Source: DASRFA01 sp035651755
GTDB taxonomy: Bacteria > Desulfobacterota > Binatia > UBA12015
Direction of reading: 5' to 3'
Assembly (NCBI GenBank): GCA_035651755.1
Contig: DASRFA010000001.1
Span: 1-64,000, forward strand
DNA: 64,000 nt
Part shown: positions 41,768 through 50,309 of the stretch, in pieces
Position numbering within the stretch: position 1 is the first letter of the stretch
Layout: every line of letters begins with the position of its first letter
Notes under the pieces: generated by a model
What the model was told of the DNA's origin: nothing
The model's database searches: none
What the model saw: only the letters and a program-made list of their open reading frames with translations
Program-made: the position numbers and the translations under genes

Positions 41768-43197
41768 CAGCGGGTCTCCTTTGCTCCGCCGGCGGCGCCG
41801 AGGAGCTCGCGGACGTCGGTCACGGCGCCCTCGATCGCCGCCGCGGCCACCATGGCCGGGCTCATGAGGAGCGTCCGGCCGCTCGGGCTCCCCTGCCGTC
41901 CCTTGAAGTTGCGGTTGCTCGACGACGCGCAGATCTCGCGGCCGCGGAGCTTGTCGGGGTTCATCGCGAGGCACATCGAGCAGCCCGGAAGGCGCCACTC
42001 GAAGCCGGCGGACCGGAACACCTCGTCGAGGCCTTCCGCCTCCGCCGCGCGCGCGACCGCCTGCGAGCCCGGGACGACGAGCGCGCGGACGCCCGCCCGC
42101 ACCTTGCCGAGGCGCGCGACCTTCGCGGCCTCGCGCAGGTCGGAGAGCCGGCCGTTCGTGCACGATCCGATGAATGCGACGTCGATCTTCGTACCGGCGA
42201 TCCGGTCGCCGGCGCGCAGGCCCATGTACTCGTACGCGTCCTCGACCACGGACCGCTCGTCCGCGGTGAAGTCGCCGGTCGCGGGCACGCGCTGGTCGAC
42301 CCCGATCGCCTGGCCGGGATTGATGCCCCACGTGACGGTCGGCGAGATGTCGGATCCGGCGAGCTCGACGACGTCGTCGTACGCGGCGTCGGCGTCGGAC
42401 GCCATCGAGAGCCACCAGCTCGCAGCCTTCTCGAACGCGTCGCCCTGCGGCGCGAACTCGCGCCCGCGCAGGTAGTCGACCGTCGTGCGATCGGGGTTCA
42501 CGTAGCCGAGGCGCGCGCCGCCCTCGATCGACATGTTGCAGACGGTCATCCGCTCTTCCATCGACATCGCTTCGAAGACCGGGCCCGCGTACTCGTACGC
42601 GAAGCCGACGCCGCCCTTGACGCCGAGGCGACGGATGACGTGCAGGATCACGTCCTTCGCGTAGACGCCGGGCGCGAGCCGACCGCCGACGGCGATGCGC
42701 CGGAGCTTCGGGCGCTGGATCGCGAGGCACTGGCTCGCGAGCACGTCGCGCACCTGGCTCGTCCCGATGCCGAACGCGACGGCGCCGAACGCGCCGTGCG
42801 TGCTCGTGTGGCTGTCGCCGCAGGCGATCGTCATCCCCGGCTGCGTCAAGCCGAGCTCGGGGCCGATGACGTGGACGATCCCCTGGTGGCCGGTATCGGG
42901 GCCGAAGAACCGGATCCCGAACTCGCGGCAGTTCTTCTCGATCGCCGACATCATCGTCTCGGCCTGGCCGTCGGCGAGCGGGCGCGCCTGCGAGTCGGTC
43001 GGGATGATGTGGTCGACGGTCGCGAACGTCCGGTCCGGAAACGGCACGCCGAGCCCGGCCTCGCGGATCATCGCGAAGGCCTGCGGGCTCGTGACCTCGT
43101 GCACGAGGTGGAGCCCGATGAAGAGCTGCGTCTGCCCCGACTCGAGCTCGCGCACCGCGTGCAGGTCCCAGACCTTCGCGAGCAGGCTCTTTCCCAT
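41767..43197 (-). CDS. leuC: 3-isopropylmalate dehydratase large subunit
   Basis: 476 residues from ATG 43197 (MGKSLLAKVWDLHAV), matching the usual LeuC N-terminus; an ATG 12 codons upstream is unlikely. The substrate and cluster motifs are all present: DTGHQGIVHVIGPE, ACGDSHTSTHGAFG, FIGSCTNGR and the second and third [4Fe-4S] cysteines in PGCSMCLAMNPD. It is followed directly by leuD. No leuA or leuB for the housekeeping pathway is next to it. The gene upstream on the same strand encodes a BON lipoprotein and is unrelated. Confidence 0.95.
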   Translation of the reverse strand: MGKSLLAKVWDLHAVRELESGQTQLFIGLHLVHEVTSPQAFAMIREAGLGVPFPDRTFATVDHIIPTDSQARPLADGQAETMMSAIEKNCREFGIRFFGPDTGHQGIVHVIGPELGLTQPGMTIACGDSHTSTHGAFGAVAFGIGTSQVRDVLASQCLAIQRPKLRRIAVGGRLAPGVYAKDVILHVIRRLGVKGGVGFAYEYAGPVFEAMSMEERMTVCNMSIEGGARLGYVNPDRTTVDYLRGREFAPQGDAFEKAASWWLSMASDADAAYDDVVELAGSDISPTVTWGINPGQAIGVDQRVPATGDFTADERSVVEDAYEYMGLRAGDRIAGTKIDVAFIGSCTNGRLSDLREAAKVARLGKVRAGVRALVVPGSQAVARAAEAEGLDEVFRSAGFEWRLPGCSMCLAMNPDKLRGREICASSSNRNFKGRQGSPSGRTLLMSPAMVAAAAIEGAVTDVRELLGAAGGAKETR

Positions 43198-43292
43198 GCC
43201 CACTTCGATACCGAACCGCCCCACCGCCTGCACGGGCGAGATGCCGGCGTCCCGGCTCGCCGCACGGCGCTGCGCCCGGCGAATGCGGCCGG

Positions 43293-43679
43293 TCAGCGCT
43301 CGGGCTCGAGCTCGTTCGTCACGCGGCCCGGGCCGGCGACGGCGACCGCCTTCGCAGCGATGGACTCGCGCTCGGCCCCGCTCGCGACCGGGCCGCGGAG
43401 CGTGACCTGCCCGGCGACCGTGATGATCTTGACGTTCCGACCGGCGGTGGAGATCGCCCCGTCAGCGACGATCGCCTGGCGAATCCGCTGCGTGAGCCGG
43501 AGGTCGCTCGCGGCGTTCGACTGGTCGGACGCGGTCACGCCGCCGTCGCCTGCGTTGCGCGCGGTGTCGTCGGGGGCGACGCGCTCGGGCGCGGCGCGCC
43601 TCGCGTCGTCCGCGCGATCACCGCTGCTGCAGCCAAAGAGAGACACGGCGAGCGCCGCCGAGACCAGGAGGACCCTCAT
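43293..43679 (-). CDS. BON-domain lipoprotein
   Basis: 128 residues from ATG 43679. A signal peptide with lipobox LFGCSS predicts a lipid-anchored protein. After a low-complexity linker, one BON domain fits the last 70 residues (LTQRIRQAIVADGAI...VKIITVAGQVTLRGPV...AVAGPGRVTNEL). BON proteins such as OsmY are thought to bind membranes or phospholipid and are often stress induced. The start was chosen for the signal peptide; an in-frame ATG 12 codons earlier has an Arg-rich leader with no function. Confidence 0.85.
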   Translation of the reverse strand: MRVLLVSAALAVSLFGCSSGDRADDARRAAPERVAPDDTARNAGDGGVTASDQSNAASDLRLTQRIRQAIVADGAISTAGRNVKIITVAGQVTLRGPVASGAERESIAAKAVAVAGPGRVTNELEPER

Positions 43680-44023
43680 GCGATCGTGGCGCCGCGGATC
43701 GCCGCGGGCGCGCACCCGACGGTGCGAGCGCCATGCCCTCCCGAGCGCGCCGCGCCGCGACCGGTCGCTGCGCTCGCGCGCTCGGGCCGGACACTTCTTC
43801 TATCCTCGCGACCTCCGCGCTGTAACGTTTACAGCCGGCTGCCCGCGACGCGGGCGCATCGCCCCGCTCGGCGTCGCACCGGCCGCGCTTCGCGCTCCGG
43901 CGTGCGCATGCGGGACGGGGCACGAGCGTTGCAAAGGGATCGCGCACGGAGCTCGTCGCTCGAGCTCCGCGCGCCGTCGCCTGGTCGGCGGCGGAGTCAC
44001 CGCAGAATCGCAGGAGGTGCTTC
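43680..44023. other. Gene-free 344-bp region between BON and DUF883-like genes
   Basis: The two flanking genes diverge. No supported reading frame is present. The only notable element is the 17-bp inverted repeat at 43819-43835; the GGAGG ribosome site of the downstream gene is at 44013-44017. No clear promoter hexamers were seen. Confidence 0.5.
43819..43835. promoter_or_regulatory. Perfect inverted repeat, possible operator
   Basis: GCTGTAA-CGT-TTACAGC is a perfect 7+3+7 inverted repeat in the divergent BON/DUF883-like promoter region. Its AT-rich half-sites stand out in this GC-rich DNA. The symmetry suits a dimeric HTH repressor, but no regulator can be named. Confidence 0.35.
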
Positions 44024-44473
44024 ATGGCGAACGAGTTCGATCGCGCGGCGGGGCGCGAAGCCGGAAGGGAATTCGGCGAGCGCGCCGGCGAGATGGCCGG
44101 ACGCGCGGCGGAGACGCTGCGCGATGCGGCGCGAAACGCGTCGGATACCGCACGACAGGCGACGGGAGCGGCCGGCGAGCGGCTGCGCGACGCGGCGAGC
44201 GACCTCCGCGAGCGCGTCGCGATCCCGGACAGCCTCGCCGGCGCCGCGACCGCGGCCCGCGAGACCTTCGAGGAAGGCGTGAATCGGCTGCGCGAGACCG
44301 ACTTCGAGTCGCTCCGCGCGGGGACGGTCGATTGGGTCCGGAAGAACCCGGTCGAGGCGCTCCTCCTCGGCCTCGGCGTCGGCATCCTGCTCGGCACGTT
44401 CATGCGGTCGACTCGCAAGACCGAGCTGACCGACCGCGTCGCCGCAGGCGGGCGCTGGCTCGCCGGACGTTGA
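44024..44473 (+). CDS. Small DUF883/YqjD-like membrane-anchored helical protein
   Basis: 149 residues with a strong GGAGG ribosome site 6 nt upstream. The first 100 residues are charged, Ala/Arg/Glu-rich amphipathic helix with repeated EFGERAGEMAGRAAETLRDA-type heptads. One C-terminal transmembrane segment, WVRKNPVEALLLGLGVGILL (about 107-126), and the flanking basic tail match the DUF883/ElaB-YqjD layout. Such proteins associate with ribosomes or membranes in stationary phase in E. coli. No regulation is visible beyond the divergent BON lipoprotein gene, another stress-type protein. Confidence 0.6.
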   Translation: MANEFDRAAGREAGREFGERAGEMAGRAAETLRDAARNASDTARQATGAAGERLRDAASDLRERVAIPDSLAGAATAARETFEEGVNRLRETDFESLRAGTVDWVRKNPVEALLLGLGVGILLGTFMRSTRKTELTDRVAAGGRWLAGR

Positions 44474-44518
44474 ACGAGGGAACGCTTCCCTCGTCCCGTT
44501 CGGCAAAGCCGAACGGGG
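44474..44518 (+). terminator. Two tandem hairpins after the DUF883-like gene
   Basis: ACGAGGGA/TCCCTCGT (44474-44494) is followed immediately by CCCGTTCGGC/GCCGAACGGG (44495-44517) with an AAA loop. The second is a perfect 10-bp stem. No T-tract. They probably end the transcript or protect its 3' end. Confidence 0.5.
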
Positions 44519-44585
44519 CCCCGCTCCTTGCGGGCTCGCTTCGCTCGCTCTCTCTGAGTTGCAACCGCGCTGCCGACGCGCCATA

Positions 44586-44609
44586 GCTGGCTAACGAGTG
44601 TTAGCCGGC
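44586..44609 (+). promoter_or_regulatory. Inverted repeat upstream of the amidohydrolase, possible operator
   Basis: GGCTAAC-GAGT-GTTAGCC (44589-44606) is a perfect 7+4+7 inverted repeat, extended by GCT/GGC to ten pairs with one wobble, 18 nt before the ribosome site. CTAAC...GTTAG palindromes of this length are common TetR-family operators. It could also fold in the leader RNA. The regulator is unknown. Confidence 0.4.
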
Positions 44610-44636
44610 GCGGCGCGCCGGCAGCGGAGGTTTGCC

Positions 44637-45875
44637 GTGGCGACGAGCGGGAACGGAACGCGCGATCGGATCGTCGACGCCGACGGGCACGTCCTCGAGC
44701 CGCCGACCGGGATGCTCGAGTTCATGCCGGCGCGCTGGCGCGAGCACTGCTTCCACATCGAGACCCGCGCCGACGGCAGCGAGTGGCTGCACTTCATGGG
44801 GCAGGTCCGGAACGCGAACTACCTCGCCCTCGCCGGCACGGGCGGGCTCTCGCTCGAGGATCGCCTGCGCGCGCAGCACGGCGAGCTGAAGTACAGCGAG
44901 GTCAAGCCCGGCGCGTACCAGCCCGACGCCCGCCTCGCCGAGATGGCGCTCGACGACATCCAGCAGGCCGTCGTGTACCCGACGATGTTCCTCGGCCTCC
45001 CCGGCTTCCCCGACCCGGACTTCGCCGAGGCGCAGGGGAACGCCTACAACGAGTGGCTCGCGACCTACTGCCGGCACGCCCCGAGCCGGCTCTTCGGGAT
45101 CGGCTCGCTCGTCCAGACCGATCTCGACCGCGCGCTCCGGATGGCGAAGCGCGCGAAGGAGCTCGGGCACGTCGGCGTCTTCCTCCGCCCGAATCCGTCG
45201 GTCGACGGGAAGCACTTCTGCGACCCGGCCTACGACCGCCTGTGGGGCGCGCTCCAGGACCTCGAGCTCGTGGTCGGCTTCCACCCGTACCTCGCGAACG
45301 ACATGCCCGGCGCGTGCCGCGACCTCGGCTTCGGGAACTTCGTCGCGCCCGGCGCGAAGCCGATCTCGAACGAAGGTCTCGCCGACGAGCGCACCGGCGT
45401 CATCGCGATCCAGAACATCTTCTTCAGCCAGGCGCTCTCGAACCCGTTCGACATGCAGACCGCCCTCACCATGATGATCTGCGGCGGCGTCTTCGAGCGC
45501 TTCCCGCGCCTGAAGGTGATCTTCCTCGAGGCGAACGGCGGCTGGATCGTGCCGTGGCTCGAGCGCCTCGACCACCACTTCGAGATCTTCCCGTGGGACG
45601 TGCCGCAGATGAAGAGGAAGCCCTCCGAATACTTCAAGCGGAACTGCTGGATCTCGTTCGACCCGGACGAGTCGACGCTCCGCTTCACCGCCGAGAGCCC
45701 GCTCGTCGGCGCCGATCGCATCATCTGGGCGAGCGACTACCCGCACCCCGACGCGAAGATCCCGGGCGTCGTCGGCGAGCTGCGGGAGGCGATGCGCGGG
45801 CTCGACGACGCCGCGCAGGCGCGCATCCTCGGGTTGAACGCGATCGAGCTGTACTCGCTGCCGAACGCCGCGTGA
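44637..45875 (+). CDS. Amidohydrolase-2 family hydrolase/decarboxylase
   Basis: 412 residues from a GTG, chosen for its GCGGAGG ribosome site 6 nt upstream (44624-44630). The metal-binding start is VDADGHVLEP, then GFHPYL, FLEANGGWIVPWLERLDH and WASDYPHPD, all as in ACMSD/amidohydrolase-2 TIM barrels. Relatives decarboxylate or hydrolyse aromatic or cyclic compounds and are abundant in degraders of environmental chemicals. No signal peptide. It stands alone, preceded by a palindrome that may control it; a second, exported homologue is at 58774-60315. Confidence 0.85.
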   Translation: MATSGNGTRDRIVDADGHVLEPPTGMLEFMPARWREHCFHIETRADGSEWLHFMGQVRNANYLALAGTGGLSLEDRLRAQHGELKYSEVKPGAYQPDARLAEMALDDIQQAVVYPTMFLGLPGFPDPDFAEAQGNAYNEWLATYCRHAPSRLFGIGSLVQTDLDRALRMAKRAKELGHVGVFLRPNPSVDGKHFCDPAYDRLWGALQDLELVVGFHPYLANDMPGACRDLGFGNFVAPGAKPISNEGLADERTGVIAIQNIFFSQALSNPFDMQTALTMMICGGVFERFPRLKVIFLEANGGWIVPWLERLDHHFEIFPWDVPQMKRKPSEYFKRNCWISFDPDESTLRFTAESPLVGADRIIWASDYPHPDAKIPGVVGELREAMRGLDDAAQARILGLNAIELYSLPNAA

Positions 45876-45967
45876 GCGGGCAGAGCGCCGCGCGGGAGGC
45901 GCGCGCGGCGCTCGGAGGCGCGGCGCGCGTTGAACGGAACGCGGCGCAGCCGCATGCTGAAGGCGGC

Positions 45968-46591
45968 ATGTCGAGCCTCGCGGACGACATCGTCGCCGTC
46001 GGCGGCGACCTCGACCCGGACACGCTCTTGTACGCGTACCGGCGCGGCGTCTTCCCGTGGCCGGCGGAGGGCCTGCCGCTGCTCTGGTACTGCCCGCGGC
46101 GCCGCGCGATCCTCGAGCTCGCGAGCGTGCACGTCGGGCGATCGCTGGCGCGCGAGCGCCGGCGAAGCGCGCTCCGCTTCACGATCGATCGCGCGTTCCC
46201 GGAGGTGATCGCGGGCTGCGCGGAGACGCCGCGGCCGGGCCAGTCGGGTACGTGGATCACGCCCGCGATGATCGAGGCCTACACCCGGCTGCACGAGCTC
46301 GGCTTCGCGCACAGCGTCGAGGCGTGGGACGGCGCAGAGCTCGCCGGCGGCATCTACGGCGTCGCGATCGACGGCGCGTTCGCGGCCGAGAGCATGTTCC
46401 GACGCCGCGACTCGGCGTCGAAGCTCGCCCTCCTCCACCTCGTCGACCACCTGCGCGACCGCGGCCTCGACTGGATCGACATCCAGGTGATGACGCCCCA
46501 CATGGAGCGCCTGGGCGCGATCGAGGTCCCGCGCGCCCAGTTCATGCGCCGCCTCGGGGAAACGCGCCGGCGCGGCCTACGGCTGTTTTGA
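45968..46591 (+). CDS. aat: Leucyl/phenylalanyl-tRNA-protein transferase
   Basis: 207 residues. The signature FPWPAEGLPLLWYCP, DRAFPEVIAGCA, TWITPAMIEAYTRLHELG, GGIYGVAIDGAFAAESMF and the ending IDIQVMTPHMERLGAIEVPR are typical of Aat. It adds Leu or Phe to N-terminal Arg or Lys of proteins and so marks them for ClpS/ClpAP degradation (N-end rule). The N-terminus (MSSLADDIVAVGGDLDPDTLL) is a little shorter than in most relatives. No clp gene is nearby. Confidence 0.92.
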   Translation: MSSLADDIVAVGGDLDPDTLLYAYRRGVFPWPAEGLPLLWYCPRRRAILELASVHVGRSLARERRRSALRFTIDRAFPEVIAGCAETPRPGQSGTWITPAMIEAYTRLHELGFAHSVEAWDGAELAGGIYGVAIDGAFAAESMFRRRDSASKLALLHLVDHLRDRGLDWIDIQVMTPHMERLGAIEVPRAQFMRRLGETRRRGLRLF

Positions 46592-46622
46592 GACGAGCGG
46601 ATCCCTCCCCTCGCCGCGACCC

Positions 46623-47129
46623 TCAGCCGTCGCCCATCGCCCCGAGCTGGTCGGCCGTCAAGAACCAGTCGAGGGTCGCCCGACCCTCCGGCGGCAGCAT
46701 TCCGGCCATGAGACACGCGACCGCGCCCTTCCGGAACCGCACCGCGAGGCCGTCGCGCGATCCCGTGAGCCAGGCCGCGACGATCTGCCCGAGGTCGGGC
46801 TCGTGGCCGACGAGCATGAGCGCGTCGTCCGGCGAGCGCTGCTCGACGACGGCCGCGACCTCGCGCGGGTCCGCGCCGGAGGCCAGCGGCGGGCAGAGCT
46901 CGATCGGCACGTTCAGCTCGGCGGCGAGGATCTCCGCCGTCTCGCGCGCGCGGACGAGCGGGCTCGTGAGGATCGCCGCCGGCCTCACCTCGAGGACCGC
47001 GAGGCCGCGCGCGGCGCGCTTCATCTTCTTCCGGCCCTCGCGCGTCAGGGCGCGGTCGGCGTCGCGGCCGGACGCGGCGCGATCCTCGGCGATCGCGTGC
47101 CGGACGACGAAGATGCGGCGCTCCGCCAC
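46623..47129 (-). CDS. sixA: SixA-like phosphohistidine phosphatase
   Basis: 168 residues from a GTG at 47129, chosen because the catalytic RHA motif (FVVRHAIAED) normally lies about ten residues from the start. TSPLVRARETAEILA and LVGHEPDLGQ are the other histidine-phosphatase signatures. SixA dephosphorylates His on Hpt domains or HPr-type proteins, though many members of this branch have other phosphoester substrates. An Hpt protein is encoded 15 kb away at 61422-61772. It converges with aat and diverges from the PadR gene. Confidence 0.85.
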   Translation of the reverse strand: MAERRIFVVRHAIAEDRAASGRDADRALTREGRKKMKRAARGLAVLEVRPAAILTSPLVRARETAEILAAELNVPIELCPPLASGADPREVAAVVEQRSPDDALMLVGHEPDLGQIVAAWLTGSRDGLAVRFRKGAVACLMAGMLPPEGRATLDWFLTADQLGAMGDG

Positions 47130-47286
47130 GATCAGCGCCCGCCCCGCGCCGACGTCGCGGCGGGCCGCGACACGCCGTCGCGCGCCCGCCCTTCGGTCGT
47201 CTCGGATCTTGTGCGCGATTGCATTTCCTTCGTCACGCGCTCCCTCGGCGCTTGCGGACGGCGGCCGGACGGGCCAGCGAAGATGC

Positions 47287-47820
47287 ATGGTCGTCGCGAC
47301 CGCGATCCTCGCCATCCTGCGCGACGGGCCGACGCACGGCTATGCGCTCCGGTCCGAGCTCCGTGAGCGCCTCGGCCTCGTCTGGCCCGTCAACCAGGGC
47401 CAAGTCTATTCGACCCTCGCGCGCCTCGCCAGGGACGGGCTCGTCGCGACGTTTCCGCCGAGCGGCTCGGGCGGACGGCGCCCGAGCGGTACGCGCTACG
47501 CGCTGACGCGAGCCGGCGAGCGCCGGCTCGAGCGCGCGCTGCGAGCGCCGGTCGGGCTCGCGCCCGCGCGCGGCGACGCGGACCAGAAGATCGCGATCGC
47601 GTTCGCGCGCGGCGACCGCGCCCTCCTCCGCGCGGTGCTCGAGCGCGAGCACGCGGCGTGCCTCGCGCTGCTCGAGACCTGCCGCGGCCACGCGCGTACG
47701 GTCGCGCGCGGCGCGAGCGGCGCGTCGCTCGCGCACGCTTCAGCGATCGCGCTCCTCGCAGCGGACGCGGAGTGCCTGGCGGTCGCAGCGCGCGACCTCG
47801 CGGCCGAGCACGCGAGCTGA
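47287..47820 (+). CDS. PadR-family transcriptional regulator
   Basis: 177 residues from ATG 47287. The winged helix-turn-helix of the PadR family is at the N-terminus (ILAILRDGPTHGYALRSEL, GLVWPVNQGQVYSTLARLARDG), followed by a wing with RRPSGTRYALT and a helical C-terminal dimerisation domain. PadR proteins repress nearby genes in response to small phenolics or cationic drugs. The convergent epoxide hydrolase gene ends 3 bp downstream and is a possible target, but no ATGT...ACAT operator was found. Confidence 0.88.
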   Translation: MVVATAILAILRDGPTHGYALRSELRERLGLVWPVNQGQVYSTLARLARDGLVATFPPSGSGGRRPSGTRYALTRAGERRLERALRAPVGLAPARGDADQKIAIAFARGDRALLRAVLEREHAACLALLETCRGHARTVARGASGASLAHASAIALLAADAECLAVAARDLAAEHAS

Positions 47821-47823
47821 CGG

Positions 47824-48807
47824 TCAGCCGGCGCGCGCGGGGAAGCGCCGGTGAAGCCAGTCGATCATGATCCGGTTCAGCTCGTCGGGCTTCTCCTGCT
47901 GGGTCCAGTGACCGCAGCGCTCGATCAGCCGGATCTCGAGATCGGGGACGACGCCCTCCATCGCCGCGGCCATCTCGGGACGCAGCACCGGATCCCACTC
48001 GGCGGTGACCATGAGCGAGGGCACCTCGATGCGCGCGTCCGCGAGGTGCGCCGTCGTCTCCCAGTTGCGGTCCATGTTCCGGTACCAGTTGATGCCGCCG
48101 GTGAAGCCCGTCCGCTGGAACGCGGCCGCGTAGACCGCGAGCTCGTCCTCGTCGAGGAGCGGCTCGCCGGTCGCCTCCTCGCTGTCCACGAGGTCGACCA
48201 TGTTCGGCATGCGGAAGCCCGGCTCCGCCATGCGCGCGAGCACGTTCTCGGTCGGCACGCCCGACCGCATGAGCTGCGTGAAGACGCGCCGGACGTCGCG
48301 CGCGAGGCCGGCGTCGGCGACGCCCGGCTGCTGGAAGTGCACGACGTAGTAGTTGTCGCCGAAGATCGCGCGCATCATCTGGACGGGGGGCGCGGGCGAG
48401 CGGGGAAATGCCGGCGTGTTGACGCCGATCACGCCGGCAGTGCGCGCCGGGTGGAGGAGCGGCATCTGCCACACGATGAGGCCGCCCCAGTCGTGGCCGG
48501 CGAAGATTGCGCGCTCGACGTCGAGCGCGTCGAGCAGCCCGACGAGATCGCCCGTCAGGTGGTGGATGTCGTAGGAGGCGACGTCGGCGGGGCGGTCGGT
48601 GTCGCCGTAGCCGCGCTGGTCGGGCGCGATCGCGCGGTAGCCCGCCGCCGCGAGCGCCGGGATCTGGTGTCGCCACGAGTACGCGAGCTCCGGGAAGCCG
48701 TGGCAGAGGACGACCGCGGGACCGCTCCCCTGCTCCGTCACCGCCATTCGGATGCCGTTCGTCTCGACCACGTGGCGACGCGCTTCTGCGAGCGGGTTCT
48801 GCGACAT
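47824..48807 (-). CDS. Epoxide hydrolase-like alpha/beta hydrolase
   Basis: 327 residues from ATG 48807. The oxyanion motif HGFPE (36-40) and the nucleophile Asp106 in AGHDWGG are those of soluble epoxide hydrolases, not of Ser esterases. A cap-domain Tyr lies in GGINWYRN, acidic EWDP and catalytic His in CGHWTQQEKPDEL complete the triad. It should open epoxides to diols, with detoxification or catabolic roles. A divergent gene for a flavin-binding fold protein starts 76 bp away. Confidence 0.9.
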   Translation of the reverse strand: MSQNPLAEARRHVVETNGIRMAVTEQGSGPAVVLCHGFPELAYSWRHQIPALAAAGYRAIAPDQRGYGDTDRPADVASYDIHHLTGDLVGLLDALDVERAIFAGHDWGGLIVWQMPLLHPARTAGVIGVNTPAFPRSPAPPVQMMRAIFGDNYYVVHFQQPGVADAGLARDVRRVFTQLMRSGVPTENVLARMAEPGFRMPNMVDLVDSEEATGEPLLDEDELAVYAAAFQRTGFTGGINWYRNMDRNWETTAHLADARIEVPSLMVTAEWDPVLRPEMAAAMEGVVPDLEIRLIERCGHWTQQEKPDELNRIMIDWLHRRFPARAG

Positions 48808-48883
48808 GGCGCCGACCGTTGCAGGGAAGCTCAGCCGTCGCAAGGCGTTTGCGCCCGCGGCGCCCGGAGGACAACCTCGCGCC

Positions 48884-49480
48884 ATGGCCCGATCGCAAGA
48901 CCATCGATCTCGCGTCATCCTGTCGGTCGCGCTGGCGTGCGCGGTCGCCGTCGGATGCGCGGCCGTCCGAGCCGCGCATGCCGACGAGCCGCCACGGCCG
49001 ACCGCGACCGCCGCCTCCGCGCCGCGAGCGCAAGGCGCGAGCGACGCCGCCGCGACCCTCGGCCCGAGCGAGCGCGCGCTCCTCGAGAAGTCGCCCTTCG
49101 TCTACATCTCGAGCACGCGGAAGGACGGGAGCCTGAGCAAGCAGGCGGAGATCTGGTTCACGTTCGCGGACGGCTCGGTCTGGGTCGCGTCCGCCCCGAC
49201 CGCGTGGCGCGTCAAGCGGATCAAGTGGCACCGCCCGATGGCGACGATCTGGATCGGCACCCGCGACGGCCCGTCGTTCCGGGCGCGCGGCGAGATCGTG
49301 TCCGACCCCAAGCGCTACGACCAGCTCTGCGACGCGTTCGCCGTCAAGTATCCCGACCGCTGGCCGCGCTGGGAGAAGTCGTTCCGCGAGGGCTTGCGGT
49401 CCGGAGAGCGCGTGCTGATCCGCTACGTCCCGGTCGCGGAAGGGGCCGGAGGTGCCGCCGCGCCCGCGGCCCCGCGCTGA
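48884..49480 (+). CDS. Exported pyridoxamine-5'-phosphate-oxidase-fold protein
   Basis: 198 residues from ATG 48884. An N-terminal hydrophobic stretch (VILSVALACAVAVGCAA) looks like a signal or lipoprotein anchor with a possible lipobox Cys. The rest matches a PNPOx-like split beta-barrel: FVYISSTRKDGSLSKQAEIWFTFADGS, VKWH-type strand and a TIWIGTRDG strand. Such small barrels bind FMN, F420 or heme. An exported copy is unusual. A ribosome-like GGAGG is 13 nt before the start, longer than ideal. Confidence 0.7.
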   Translation: MARSQDHRSRVILSVALACAVAVGCAAVRAAHADEPPRPTATAASAPRAQGASDAAATLGPSERALLEKSPFVYISSTRKDGSLSKQAEIWFTFADGSVWVASAPTAWRVKRIKWHRPMATIWIGTRDGPSFRARGEIVSDPKRYDQLCDAFAVKYPDRWPRWEKSFREGLRSGERVLIRYVPVAEGAGGAAAPAAPR

Positions 49481-49492
49481 TTCGCCGAAGGT

Positions 49493-50209
49493 CTAGTCGA
49501 AAAGCGTCTTCGGTGCCTCGAAGCGAGCGACCGGCTCGATGCAGCGGGCGTCGTCGTGGCGCGCGTCGTTCACCCACGGGCTCACCGGGTGGAGCTCGAT
49601 CTCGCCCGCCGGGTACGGCCGCAGGAGCGCCTTCAGGCGTTCGACGTCCTCGACGCGCCGGTCGAGCCAGGTCGGCCACGCGTCGACCGGAAGGATGACC
49701 GGCATCCGGTCGTGGATCGGGTGCACGAGCGGGTTCGCGTCCGTCGTGACGATCGCGCACGACTCGACCGGCGGCTCGTCGGGCGCGGGCGGCCGCCAGC
49801 GGTCCCAGAGGCCCGCGAACGCGAACGGCGCGCCGCCGTGCAGGCCGATCAGGTAGGGCTGCTTCGGTCCCCCGCGCCCGCCCGGCGACGGCTGCCACTC
49901 GTAGAAGCCGCTCGCCGGGATCAGGCAGCGGTGCCGGCGGAAGGCGTCGCGGAACGCCGGGCGCTCGGGGGCGGTGTCGGCGCGCGCGTTGATCATCGTG
50001 ACTGCGCGCGGCAGCTCCTTCGACCACCACGGGACGAGCCCCCAGCGCAGGGTCGCGAGCTCCCGCCCCCCGTCGCGCCGCTCGCGCACCGCGAGGACGT
50101 CCTGGCCGGGCGCGATGTTGTAGCGCGGCGCGAGGTCGGCGGGCGGCGCGACGCCGAATGCCTCGGCGATCGCCTGCGCCGGCGTCGTGAGCGTGAAGCG
50201 GCCGCACAT
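49493..50209 (-). CDS. yedK: SRAP/YedK-type abasic-site peptidase
   Basis: 238 residues from ATG 50209, chosen because the catalytic Cys must be residue 2 (MCGRF). The family residues are visible: RYNIAP (Asn), SGFYEW (Glu) and HPIHDRMP (His). HMCES/YedK proteins form a stable thiazolidine cross-link with abasic sites in single-stranded DNA, which shields them from breaks. No SOS-box was looked for with confidence. It converges with the exported PNPOx-like gene and diverges from a beta-lactamase-fold gene. Confidence 0.93.
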   Translation of the reverse strand: MCGRFTLTTPAQAIAEAFGVAPPADLAPRYNIAPGQDVLAVRERRDGGRELATLRWGLVPWWSKELPRAVTMINARADTAPERPAFRDAFRRHRCLIPASGFYEWQPSPGGRGGPKQPYLIGLHGGAPFAFAGLWDRWRPPAPDEPPVESCAIVTTDANPLVHPIHDRMPVILPVDAWPTWLDRRVEDVERLKALLRPYPAGEIELHPVSPWVNDARHDDARCIEPVARFEAPKTLFD

Positions 50210-50309
50210 GGCTCGGTTCGGTAGCTTCGCGGGACGGCTGTCGACAACCGCGGCCGGTGTGCGACAAACGGTCTCGTCGGCGTAGCGACCGCGCCGCGAG
50301 GAGGACACG

